A stretch of 64,000 nt of DNA, taken from assembly GCF_009733595.1 (NCBI RefSeq), contig NZ_WOFH01000007.1, forward strand, positions 310,001 through 374,000. The letters are read 5' to 3'. This DNA is from Actinomadura litoris (GTDB taxonomy: Bacteria > Actinomycetota > Actinomycetes > Streptosporangiales > Streptosporangiaceae). The position numbers and the translations under genes were made by a program. Below the pieces are notes generated by a model. That model was not told where the DNA came from. It was given only the letters and a program-made list of their open reading frames with translations, and did not search any database. Shown here piece by piece: positions 46,568 through 56,065 of this stretch; the first letter of the stretch is position 1, and the number at the start of each line of letters is the position of its first letter.

Positions 46568-46604
46568 CCCGTCCGGAAGACCGGTACTGAAAGGAAGACC
46601 CCGC

Positions 46605-46862
46605 ATGGGTTTGCGACTGCGCCCCGGCGTGTCCACGACCGACACCGCCTACGGCACGGTGCTCCTCGACGAGCGCAGCGGCGACTACTGGCAGCTCAAT
46701 CCGACCGCCGCCCTGGCCCTGCGGCTGCTGGCGGACGGCCGCACCGCCGAGCAGGCCGCCGCGGCCATGGCCGAGGAGTTCGACGTCGACGAGCCGCGGG
46801 CGCTGCGGGACGTCACGGCGCTGGTGGGACAGCTGCGCGCGGCGGGACTGGTGCGGCCGTGA
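46605..46862 (+). CDS. Lasso peptide RRE protein (PqqD-like, LasB1)
   Basis: An 85-residue PqqD-like RiPP recognition element that binds the leader peptide and presents it to protease and cyclase. The sequence shows the fold pattern GTVLLDERSGDYWQLNPTAALALRLL and a C-terminal helical segment ending LVGQLRAAGLVRP. ATG 46605 follows AAAGGAAG. The stop overlaps the leader protease start as GTGA, as in split B1/B2 systems of actinobacteria. Confidence 0.94.
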   Translation: MGLRLRPGVSTTDTAYGTVLLDERSGDYWQLNPTAALALRLLADGRTAEQAAAAMAEEFDVDEPRALRDVTALVGQLRAAGLVRP

Positions 46863-47299
46863 CCGTCCCGAGCGCGCTGGAGCGCCCCCCGAAGGGCCCG
46901 CTGCGGCGCCGCGCGGCCGCGCGGCTGGCCGTCCTGCTGGCCCGGCTCGTCGCCCTTCTGCCGCCCGCGCGGATCCGCACGCTCCTCACCCTGCTCTCCA
47001 GGGGCGCCTCCCCCGCCACCTATGACCAGGCGAAGCGGGCGCGCGACGCCGTCCTCGCCGGCAGCCTCGCCTGCCTCGGGCCGCGGGGGTGCCTGCCCCG
47101 GTCGCTGGCGACCGTCCTGCTGTGCCGGATGTGGGGCGTGTGGCCGAGCTGGTGCGTCGGCGCCCGGGTGCGGCCGCCGTTCGGGGCGCACGCGTGGGTG
47201 GAGGCCGAGGGCCGCCTCGTGGAGGAGAACGTGCCGGACGGCTACCTCGCCGCGCTGATCACCGTGCCACCGCGCCGGGACGGGGCCCGTGGACGCTGA
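46859..47299 (+). CDS. Lasso peptide leader protease (transglutaminase-like, LasB2)
   Basis: Cysteine protease that cuts the leader after Thr-Gly to free the core amine. The 146-residue protein has the catalytic Cys in RGCLPRSLATVLLCR, His in PPFGAHAWVEAEG and a downstream acidic residue (VEENV), matching the transglutaminase-like B2 family. GTG start coupled to the RRE gene. The 3' end overlaps the exporter gene by 11 nt. Confidence 0.94.
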   Translation: MTVPSALERPPKGPLRRRAAARLAVLLARLVALLPPARIRTLLTLLSRGASPATYDQAKRARDAVLAGSLACLGPRGCLPRSLATVLLCRMWGVWPSWCVGARVRPPFGAHAWVEAEGRLVEENVPDGYLAALITVPPRRDGARGR

Positions 47300-49199
47300 G
47301 GCGCCCGCGCCGGGCGGCCGGGCCGGGCACCGGAGGAGCACGGCGGGACCGCGCGAGGTGCTGCGGCTGGCCGCCGGGCACCGCGGCGCCATCGCCGCCA
47401 CCGTCGCGGCGACCCTGCTGGCGTCGGCGCTGGCGCTGGCCCAGCCCCTGGTCGCGCGGGACGTGATCGCGGCCGCCGCGTCGGGCCGGACGCCGTGGGC
47501 CGCCGTGGGGGCGCTGGTCGCGCTGTTCGCCGGCCAGGCGCTGGTGCAGGCCCTGGTCCGCTTCCAGCTCGCGCGGACCGGCGAGGGGATCGTCCTCGGC
47601 GTCCGGCTGAACCTGATCGACCACCTGCTGCGGCTCCGCATGCCCGTCTACGACCGGCACCGGATCGGCGACCTGATCTCCAGGGCGGACGCGGACACCC
47701 TCGCGCTGCGGCAGATCATCGCGGGCGGGCTCACCGACGCCGTGACCGGCGCCATCGGCCTGGCCGCGACGGTGGTGCTGATGCTCTGGCTGGACTGGGC
47801 GCTGTTCGCCTGCGTCGCGGCCGTCGTCGCGGGCGCGGGCACGGCCCTCGCCCTCGCGCTGCGGGGCATGCGGGCCGCGTCGCTGCGGGGTCGGGAGGCG
47901 GCCGGCGAGATGGCCGCCGGTCTGGAACGCGCGCTCAGCGCGATCCGCACCGTGAAGGCCGGGCGCGCCGAGCCCCGCGAGAGCGCCCGCATCGGCGGGC
48001 GCGCCGAGGCCGCCTATGCCGCGAACGTCCGGATGGCCGGTTTCGACGCGCTGGTCTCCCCCGCCACCCAGCTCGCGGTGACCGGCTCCTTCCTCGTGGT
48101 CCTCCTGGTGGGCGGGACGCGCGTCGCGGGCGGCACGGGCTCCGTCGCCGACCTGGTCGCGTTCCTGCTCTACATGCTGTACCTGACGGCGCCGCTGGGC
48201 TCGATCTTCGAGGCGTTCAGCGCCGTCCAGCAGGGCACCGGGGCCGTCCACCGGATCACCGAGGCCCTGGCACTGCCCCGGGAGACCGACGCCGCCCCGG
48301 GCCTCCCCGCGCTGCCCCGCCCACCTGGCGCGACCAGCGGACTCGCCGGGGACGAGGTCTCCGCCGGGCCCTGCGCTCAGGGCGGCACCGTAGCGGAGCC
48401 CGGTGCGAACGGTGGCCGAGCGGCCGCACTGGAGTTCCGGGAGGTGTGGTTCGGGTACCGGCGGGGGCGGCCGGTGCTGCGGGGGGTGTCGTTCCAGGTG
48501 CCGGCGGGCGGGCACGTGGCCCTGATCGGGCGCTCCGGCGCGGGCAAGTCGACGGTCTTCGCGCTCGCCGAGCGGTTCTATGATCCCGACCGCGGCGAGG
48601 TGCTGGTCGAGGGCGTGCGGGCCGACTCACTGAGCCGCGACGGCCACCGGTCGAGGATCGGGCTGGTCGAGCAGGACTGCCCGGTTCTGGACGGGACCCT
48701 GCGCGACAACCTGGTCTACGCGGTCCCGGAGGCCGGGGAGGAGGAGATCCGCCGGGCGGTCGCCATGACCAACCTGGACGAGCTGGTCTCGCGGCTGCCC
48801 GAGGGGCTGGACACCCGCGTCGGCGAGCACGGGAGGGAGCTGTCGGGCGGGGAGCGGCAGCGCCTGGCGATCGCCCGCGCGCTCGTCGCGCGGCCCCGTC
48901 TCCTGCTGCTGGACGAGCCGACCTCGCATCTGGACCTGGAGAGCGAGGTGGCGCTGCACCGCGCGATCGAGGAGGCCGCCGGGCGGTGCGCGCTGCTCGT
49001 CATCGCGCACCGCTTCACCACCGTCCGCGCGGCGGCGGGCGTCATCGTCCTCGACCAGGGCAGGATCGCCGCGTCCGGCACCCATGAGCAACTCCTGGAG
49101 ACCAGCGCCTACTACCGCGACCTCGCCTCGCAGTGGCTGGCGCGCCGGGGAGACCGCTCCGCCACCGGGAGCGGCTGTGAGCACGCCGGCCGAGGCTGA
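47289..49199 (+). CDS. Lasso peptide ABC exporter (LasD)
   Basis: A 636-residue half-transporter with fused membrane (about 35-320, six segments) and ATPase domains: Walker A GRSGAGKSTV, signature LSGGERQRLAIARAL, Walker B LLLLDEPTSHLDLES and H-loop AHRFTTV. It would export the mature lasso peptide and give self-protection. The inter-domain linker (about residues 335-380) is unusually long and low in similarity; its DNA contains small hairpins (CCCTG-CGCT-CAGGG) suggestive of an inserted repeat. Last gene of the operon. Confidence 0.93.
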   Translation: MDAEAPAPGGRAGHRRSTAGPREVLRLAAGHRGAIAATVAATLLASALALAQPLVARDVIAAAASGRTPWAAVGALVALFAGQALVQALVRFQLARTGEGIVLGVRLNLIDHLLRLRMPVYDRHRIGDLISRADADTLALRQIIAGGLTDAVTGAIGLAATVVLMLWLDWALFACVAAVVAGAGTALALALRGMRAASLRGREAAGEMAAGLERALSAIRTVKAGRAEPRESARIGGRAEAAYAANVRMAGFDALVSPATQLAVTGSFLVVLLVGGTRVAGGTGSVADLVAFLLYMLYLTAPLGSIFEAFSAVQQGTGAVHRITEALALPRETDAAPGLPALPRPPGATSGLAGDEVSAGPCAQGGTVAEPGANGGRAAALEFREVWFGYRRGRPVLRGVSFQVPAGGHVALIGRSGAGKSTVFALAERFYDPDRGEVLVEGVRADSLSRDGHRSRIGLVEQDCPVLDGTLRDNLVYAVPEAGEEEIRRAVAMTNLDELVSRLPEGLDTRVGEHGRELSGGERQRLAIARALVARPRLLLLDEPTSHLDLESEVALHRAIEEAAGRCALLVIAHRFTTVRAAAGVIVLDQGRIAASGTHEQLLETSAYYRDLASQWLARRGDRSATGSGCEHAGRG

Positions 49200-49289
49200 G
49201 GACCGAGCCATGCCGGGTGGCCGGCAGGCAGCCCCGGAACGCGAGCGTGTTTGCCCGCCGCCTCCCGGCCGCCCTGGTCACGGACGTCC

Positions 49290-49314
49290 CCGACCACGTC
49301 AGGGACGTGGTCGG
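49290..49314 (+). terminator. Hairpin after the lasso exporter gene
   Basis: CCGACCACGTC-AGG-GACGTGGTCGG is a perfect 11-bp stem with a 3-nt loop, 90 nt after the lasD stop. No T run follows; the right arm merges into the 13-bp tandem repeats. Probably a terminator or mRNA-stabilising stem. Confidence 0.55.
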
Positions 49315-49416
49315 CGAGCGTGACCAGCAGGCGTGACCGGCGAGCGTGACCAGCAGGCGTGACCGGCGGACAGGATCGGCGGACAGGATCGGCGGACGGG
49401 GTCGGCGGAGGGCACG
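49313..49416. repeat. Eight-unit 13-bp tandem repeat
   Basis: Units read GGCGAGCGTGACC, AGCAGGCGTGACC, then the same two again, then GGCGGACAGGATC twice, GGCGGACGGGGTC, and a decayed GGCGGAGGGCACG. The first four form two exact 26-bp copies. A variable-number tandem repeat, likely polymorphic between strains; there are no spacers, so not CRISPR. Confidence 0.85.
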
Positions 49417-49567
49417 GTGGCGCCAAGGGCCGGAGCCCATGGCGTGTTCCGAAGTGGCCTCGGCCACCGCGCGGGCGCGTGGCTGAGCGGTGGGGCCGAC
49501 GCCGGAGGCGAGGCCCCACCGCGAAGATCGCGAAGCGATGCCGCGCCCGCCAAGGCACGGTCACCCC

Positions 49568-49585
49568 CCGAGCCGCCAGGCGAGG
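49568..49585 (+). repeat. Dispersed 18-bp repeat, plus-strand copy
   Basis: CCGAGCCGCCAGGCGAGG, identical to the complement of 22153-22170. Core also present at 20124-20139 and 20385-20400. Confidence 0.85.
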
Positions 49586-49642
49586 GGGGTGGGCCGGGTC
49601 TTCATGAGAACAGCCGGGACTTTACGAGTACAGCCAGGGGGC

Positions 49643-49781
49643 CTAGGGCGTTTCTGATGGATCATCAGGGCGACCTTGCGGGTCCTGGAACGGCTCCACA
49701 AACCACCTCTCGGCGACCTGCTGCCACAGCAGCAACAACCACGTTGCTCGTTGGGTCCGCCCAAGATTCATCAGAAGCGCC

Positions 49782-49785
<4 letters not shown>
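49643..49785. mobile_element. 143-bp MITE-like element abutting the uvrB stop codon
   Basis: The ends are inverted repeats: CTAGGGCGTTTCTGATGGAT at the left and, read on the complement from the right, CTAGGGCGCTTCTGATGAAT, with similarity continuing to about 33 bp (GGGCGxACC). There is no room for a transposase, so it is a non-autonomous element. Both ends carry CTAG, compatible with a TA or CTAG target duplication as in IS630/Tc1-type or some IS5-type elements; the family is not certain. The right CTAG contains the TAG stop of uvrB. Confidence 0.75.
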
Positions 49786-51899
<2,114 letters not shown>

Positions 51900-51987
51900 C
51901 CCGGCCCCCCTCCCCTGTGACTACTCCCCCACTGTACGCACGGCGTCCGACAAACCGGTCCACGCTGGTCAGCGGGCCGGACGGCGA

Positions 51988-53142
51988 TCAGGACGCGGGC
52001 AGCGGCAGCCGCGCCCGGACGGCGTACCCGCCGTCCGCGCTGGGCCCGGCCTCGAAGCTGCCGCCGAGCGCGGTGACCCGCTCGCGCAGCCCCACCAGGC
52101 CGTGCCCGCCGCTCGGCAGGCCGTGGTCGGGCGGGGCGGTGGGCGCGTCGTTGGCGATCTCGACCTCGACGGCCTCGGGGAGCAGCCCGAGGCCGACGCG
52201 GGTGTCGGCGGCGCCCGCGTGCTTGTGGACGTTGGTCAGCGCCTCCTGGACGAGCCGGTAGACCGTCCGCCCGACGGCGGGCGGCATGGGCCGCTCCTCG
52301 CCGCGCACGGCCAGGTCGACCACCAGGCCCGCCGCCCCCGACTGGTCGACCAGCTCGCGGACGTGGGCGAGCGTCACCGCCTCCTGGGGCAGCGCCTCCT
52401 CGCCCTGGCGCAGGACGCCGATCACGTGCCGGAGCTCCTCCAGCGCCTGCCGTCCCATGTCGCCGATGACGGTGGCGGTCTCGGCGGCCCGGCCCGGGTC
52501 GCGGACGGCGATCGCCTTCAGGGCGCCCGCGTGGACGACCATGACGCTGATCCGGTTGGCGACGACGTCGTGCATCTCGCGGGCGATGCGGGTGCGCTCC
52601 TCGCCCCGCGCGCGCTCCGCGAGGAGGTGCTGCTCGCGCTCCAGCCGGGACGCCCGCTCCTGGAGGGAAGCCAGTAGTTGCTTGCGGGCCCCCATATAGA
52701 GGCCCAGCAGGATGGGGACGGCCGTGAACGCCACCCCGAAGATCGCCTGGGCGAGGAACGGGTCGTCGCTCTCGGTGGGGCCGGGGAAGGCGATCCCGGA
52801 GACGTACCCGAAGGCGGCGATCGTCCACACCGTCCGGCGGTTGGGGGTGTAGGCGGCCAGCGAGTAGAGGATCACCACCAGCGCGAACACGCCCGCGCCC
52901 GCGACCGTGCCGAGCGCCACGGCGACGAGCGCGAGCCGGACCGGGTGCCGCCTGCGGAAGACCAGGCCCAGGCCGAGGAGGAAGCTGCCGACCGACGTCA
53001 CGGCGGGCGGCAGCCAGAAGTCCTGAGGGGCGAACCACAGGAACACGCCGTCCACGACCGCCAGCGACACCGCGAGGGTGAGGTCCAGCGCCCGTGAACG
53101 CGGTGTCGGCCATGCCGCCGACCACCAGCCCCGCAGCTGCAT
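51988..53142 (-). CDS. Orphan sensor histidine kinase (HisKA_3 type)
   Basis: A 384-residue kinase with four or five membrane segments (about 18-160), a coiled coil, the phosphoacceptor box EERTRIAREMHDVVANRISVMVVHAGAL and an HATPase domain with VQEALTNVHKHAG and a GHGLVGLRERV G-box. No response regulator gene adjoins: uvrB is downstream and a divergent gene is upstream. Its partner must be encoded elsewhere. ATG 53142; the frame remains open upstream without support. Confidence 0.92.
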   Translation of the reverse strand: MQLRGWWSAAWPTPRSRALDLTLAVSLAVVDGVFLWFAPQDFWLPPAVTSVGSFLLGLGLVFRRRHPVRLALVAVALGTVAGAGVFALVVILYSLAAYTPNRRTVWTIAAFGYVSGIAFPGPTESDDPFLAQAIFGVAFTAVPILLGLYMGARKQLLASLQERASRLEREQHLLAERARGEERTRIAREMHDVVANRISVMVVHAGALKAIAVRDPGRAAETATVIGDMGRQALEELRHVIGVLRQGEEALPQEAVTLAHVRELVDQSGAAGLVVDLAVRGEERPMPPAVGRTVYRLVQEALTNVHKHAGAADTRVGLGLLPEAVEVEIANDAPTAPPDHGLPSGGHGLVGLRERVTALGGSFEAGPSADGGYAVRARLPLPAS

Positions 53143-53329
53143 GCGATGAGTGTAGGGGGCGGAGGGGACCAAGGTCGTCCATGCCGGAAAGCGTGGTCGT
53201 CCGCGGCCCGAGGGGAACGTGACCTGCGGCGCCTCAGCCCCGGCCGCGTAGGGGACGCGGGCCGGTGGCCCCCCTCGCGGTGCTGTGGTTACGATGACGG
53301 CGCCGACAAGGACGGGGAAAACGCATACA

Positions 53330-54343
53330 ATGACCCGCTTCGCCACGTGGCTCGGGAAGAACGCCGACGCCTTCATCGCGCTGATCCTCGCCATCACGGT
53401 CGCGGTGCTCGGGGTCGGGGTGGACCTCCCCCACGAGGACGAGGTCACCAACAGCGCGATCCTCGCGGTGGTCGGCCTCCTGGCGACGTCGGTGCTGCGG
53501 GACCGGGGGCGGCGCGTCCCGGTCGAGGCGGAGGTGCGCGACACGCTGCGGGCGTCCTCGGCCACGCTGGACGAGCTGAGCGGCAAGCTGACCCACATCG
53601 AGACGTTCGAGGGCGTGCTGGCCGACACCAAGCGCGCGCTGGACGAGACCACGATCGTCCGGGTGATCAGCGGCGCGCAGGTGGCGCAGGTGCTGGAGGA
53701 GGCGCGCCGCGACACCGACCGCTGGATCTTCAAGGGCGGCACCGGCACCTACATCCGCGCCAAGACGCTGCCCGAGACCGTCGCCGCCGCCCGCCGGGAC
53801 GGCCGGACGCTGCTGTTCCGGCTGGAGATCATCGACCCGACGGACGTCGAGGTCTGCGAGGCCTACGCGCGGCACCGCCGCTCCTCGGCGGACGGGCCCG
53901 ACGGCACCGGCGAGCCGTGGACGCTGGAGCGCACCCGCAAGGAGGCCTACGCCACGATCCTCGCGGCGTGCTGGCACAAGCAGCGGTTCGGGATGCTCGA
54001 CATCGACATCGGGCTGGCGCGGACGATGACGACGCTGCGCTACGACCTGTCGTCCTCGCTGATCGTGGTCACCCGCGACAACCCGCGCGGCCAGGCGCTG
54101 GTGGTCGACAGCACGAAGTTCTACTACAGCTGGCTGAGCGCGGAGCTGCTGACGAGCCTGGACCAGGCGCGCCGCGTGCCGGTCGAGCAGGCGCGGTTGG
54201 CGCCGCTGGACGATGAGCCGACCGTCGAGGAGGTCCGCAGGCTCTTCGAGGTGATCGGCATCGACATGGCCCAGGGCTACACCGACCGGGACGTCATCGA
54301 GATCATCAGGAAGGCGCTGCGGCCCAAGGACCCCTACGAGTGA
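53330..54343 (+). CDS. Two-TM membrane protein with conserved soluble domain, function unknown
   Basis: A 337-residue product (from ATG 53330; upstream in-frame ATG 53294 and GTG 53285 are possible) with two N-terminal membrane segments (about 14-33 and 44-60) and a cytosolic helical/alpha-beta domain of about 260 residues, including WIFKGGTGTYIRAKTLPETVAAARRDGRTL and DLSSSLIVVTRDNPRGQALVVDSTKFYYSWLSAE. The latter half is reminiscent of phospholipase-D-like backbone domains but lacks an HKD motif. It appears to head a three-gene run with the cupin and the IMPase-like gene. Confidence 0.7.
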   Translation: MTRFATWLGKNADAFIALILAITVAVLGVGVDLPHEDEVTNSAILAVVGLLATSVLRDRGRRVPVEAEVRDTLRASSATLDELSGKLTHIETFEGVLADTKRALDETTIVRVISGAQVAQVLEEARRDTDRWIFKGGTGTYIRAKTLPETVAAARRDGRTLLFRLEIIDPTDVEVCEAYARHRRSSADGPDGTGEPWTLERTRKEAYATILAACWHKQRFGMLDIDIGLARTMTTLRYDLSSSLIVVTRDNPRGQALVVDSTKFYYSWLSAELLTSLDQARRVPVEQARLAPLDDEPTVEEVRRLFEVIGIDMAQGYTDRDVIEIIRKALRPKDPYE

Positions 54344-54407
54344 CCGCGTCCGCGCGGGCAGGACGCACGCGGACGCCACAAAGGAACAGCGACATCGGGT
54401 GCGAGCG

Positions 54408-55124
54408 ATGAGGTACGAGGAGATCCGCAGGGAGATCGAGGCCGGGACGGCGGCGCGGACGCTCCCGGCGTGGGCGGGCCGCGTCCTGGCGGACGTCGCG
54501 GAGGGGCGGTCCCGCGTCCCGGCCGTGCGGCATCCCCTGGGGTTCCTGTGCCTGCCGGTGGAGCGCGCCGGCGACTTCGGCGTGTGCCTGCACATCTGGA
54601 CGTCCGAGGTCGACCCGGCGCCCTCCACCACCTCGCCCGTGCACTGCCACAGCTGGGACCTGCTGAGCTTCGTCCTGTACGGGACGGTGCGCAACGTCCG
54701 GATGGACGTCGGCGAGGGCCCCGGCGGGGCGGCGGCGCAGGTCTTCGAGGTCGTCAGCCGGGGCGAGGTCGACGAGCTGAGGGCCACCGGGCGCACCGTC
54801 CGATACTCTCCCGGCCGTTCCACCGCCCACGGGACGGGCGAGTCGTACACTCTGCCCGCGGGCGTGTTCCACAGCACGCTGATCGAGGACGGGCGGGACG
54901 CGGCCACGGTCGCGCTCGGCCGCCAGACGCCCGGGGGCGGCGACCTGTCGCTCGGCCCGCCGGACGTCGCGACCCACCGGGTGCGCCGCGCGCGGTCCGA
55001 CCCCGGCGAGGCGGCGCGCGCCCTCCACCGGTCGGCCCGCGAGGTCGCGAACGCATACGCCGCTCGTCCCGCGCCGCCCGGGCCGGGACGCCCCCGCGAC
55101 GACCTGTCACCGACGCGCCGGTAG
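54408..55124 (+). CDS. Cupin-fold (cysteine-dioxygenase-like) protein
   Basis: A 238-residue protein with a cupin core: PVHCHSWDLLSFVLYGTVRNVRMDV supplies an HxH metal site, and the second motif is YTLPAGVFHSTLIED. The pattern is close to cysteine-dioxygenase/quercetinase-like cupins, but substrate is not predictable. The C-terminus (from about 190) is Arg/Pro-rich and may be disordered. ATG 54408 or GTG 54399 could be the start. Middle gene of the run, 64 nt after the two-TM gene and 47 nt before the IMPase-like gene. Confidence 0.7.
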   Translation: MRYEEIRREIEAGTAARTLPAWAGRVLADVAEGRSRVPAVRHPLGFLCLPVERAGDFGVCLHIWTSEVDPAPSTTSPVHCHSWDLLSFVLYGTVRNVRMDVGEGPGGAAAQVFEVVSRGEVDELRATGRTVRYSPGRSTAHGTGESYTLPAGVFHSTLIEDGRDAATVALGRQTPGGGDLSLGPPDVATHRVRRARSDPGEAARALHRSAREVANAYAARPAPPGPGRPRDDLSPTRR

Positions 55125-55171
55125 GCGGCCGCCGGACCCCGAGCCCCCGGACCCGACTGGAGAGGCCCCCG

Positions 55172-56065
55172 ATGAGATCCACGACAGCGTCACCGGCCCT
55201 ACCGGTCGATCTCGGCGAGGCCCGCCGGGTGGCGGTCGATGCGGCCGAGGCGGCGGGGGCGCTGCTGCGCGCCGGCACGGGCGGCCCGCTGGTCGCCCGG
55301 CCCAAGGGCGGGAACGGCGACGTCGTCACCGAGCTGGACACCGCCGCCGAGGAGCTGATCCTCGGGCGGCTGCGCGCCGCCTACCCCGGGCACCGGATCA
55401 TCGCCGAGGAGTCGGGGGTGCTCGACGGCGCGGACGGCTCCCACCTCGTCTGGCTGGTCGACCCCCTCGACGGCACCAACAACGTCGCGATCGGCATGCC
55501 CGTGTACGCGGTGGGGCTGGCGCTGTGCGCGGGCTCCGTCCCGGTGCTGGGCGTCGTCCACGACCCCGTCTCGGGGCGGACGTGGACGGCGGTGCGCGGC
55601 GAGGGCGCGCTCGACCCCGACGGCGCCCCGCTGACGCTGGCGCCGCGCCCGCGCCCCGGCCGGGAGCGCAACCCGGTGCTGGGCTGGACGCAGGGCCACG
55701 CGGTCAAGGCGGGCGACCCGTCGGCGCTGGCGCTGCGCACGGCGCTGGAGCTGCGCTGCTCGCGGCTCCTCCAGCTGTGGGCGCCGCTGGTCGCGTGGGC
55801 GATGCTGGCGCGCGGCGACATCGACGGCATCGTCGGCTACCGGCCCGAGCTCGTCGACCTGCCGCCGGGCGCGCTGCTGGCGGCCGAGGCGGGCGCTGAG
55901 CTGCGCCGCCTGGACGGCGGCCCCTACGAGCTGAGCATCGACCGCACGCCGTCGGAGCTGGGGTTCGTGGCGGCCCGTCCGGAGCTGCTCGCGCGGCTCG
56001 TGGAGACCGCGAACCGCGCGCTGGACACCGCCGGGCCGGACGGCCAGATCCCGCTCGTCCGGTAG
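55172..56065 (+). CDS. Inositol monophosphatase-family phosphatase
   Basis: A 297-residue Li+-sensitive-type phosphatase: metal-binding motif 1 LVWLVDPLDGTNNVAIGMPVYAV, the upstream IIAEESG glutamate and a C-terminal motif 2 region DIDGIVGYRPELVDLPPGALLAAEAG. In canonical enzymes motif 2 reads WD-x-AAG; here the Asp lies in VDLPPG and is less standard, so substrate may differ (histidinol phosphate, inositol phosphate and PAP are family options). Its stop abuts the stop of the convergent permease gene. Confidence 0.87.
   Translation: MRSTTASPALPVDLGEARRVAVDAAEAAGALLRAGTGGPLVARPKGGNGDVVTELDTAAEELILGRLRAAYPGHRIIAEESGVLDGADGSHLVWLVDPLDGTNNVAIGMPVYAVGLALCAGSVPVLGVVHDPVSGRTWTAVRGEGALDPDGAPLTLAPRPRPGRERNPVLGWTQGHAVKAGDPSALALRTALELRCSRLLQLWAPLVAWAMLARGDIDGIVGYRPELVDLPPGALLAAEAGAELRRLDGGPYELSIDRTPSELGFVAARPELLARLVETANRALDTAGPDGQIPLVR

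Larger units (their letters stand above)
49200..49781. other. Repeat-rich gene-free spacer between the lasso operon and uvrB
   Basis: About 580 bases with no convincing gene. In order it holds an 11-bp-stem hairpin (49290-49314), eight 13-bp tandem units (49313-49416), a GATCGCGAAGCGATG palindrome-rich stretch near 49525, the dispersed 18-bp repeat (49568-49585) and the 143-bp MITE-like element (49643-49785). Both flanking genes end here, so a double terminator is expected. Confidence 0.7.

Noticed and set aside
49313..49416. CRISPR array
   Set aside because: Units are 13 bp, directly adjacent and without spacers; no cas genes nearby.
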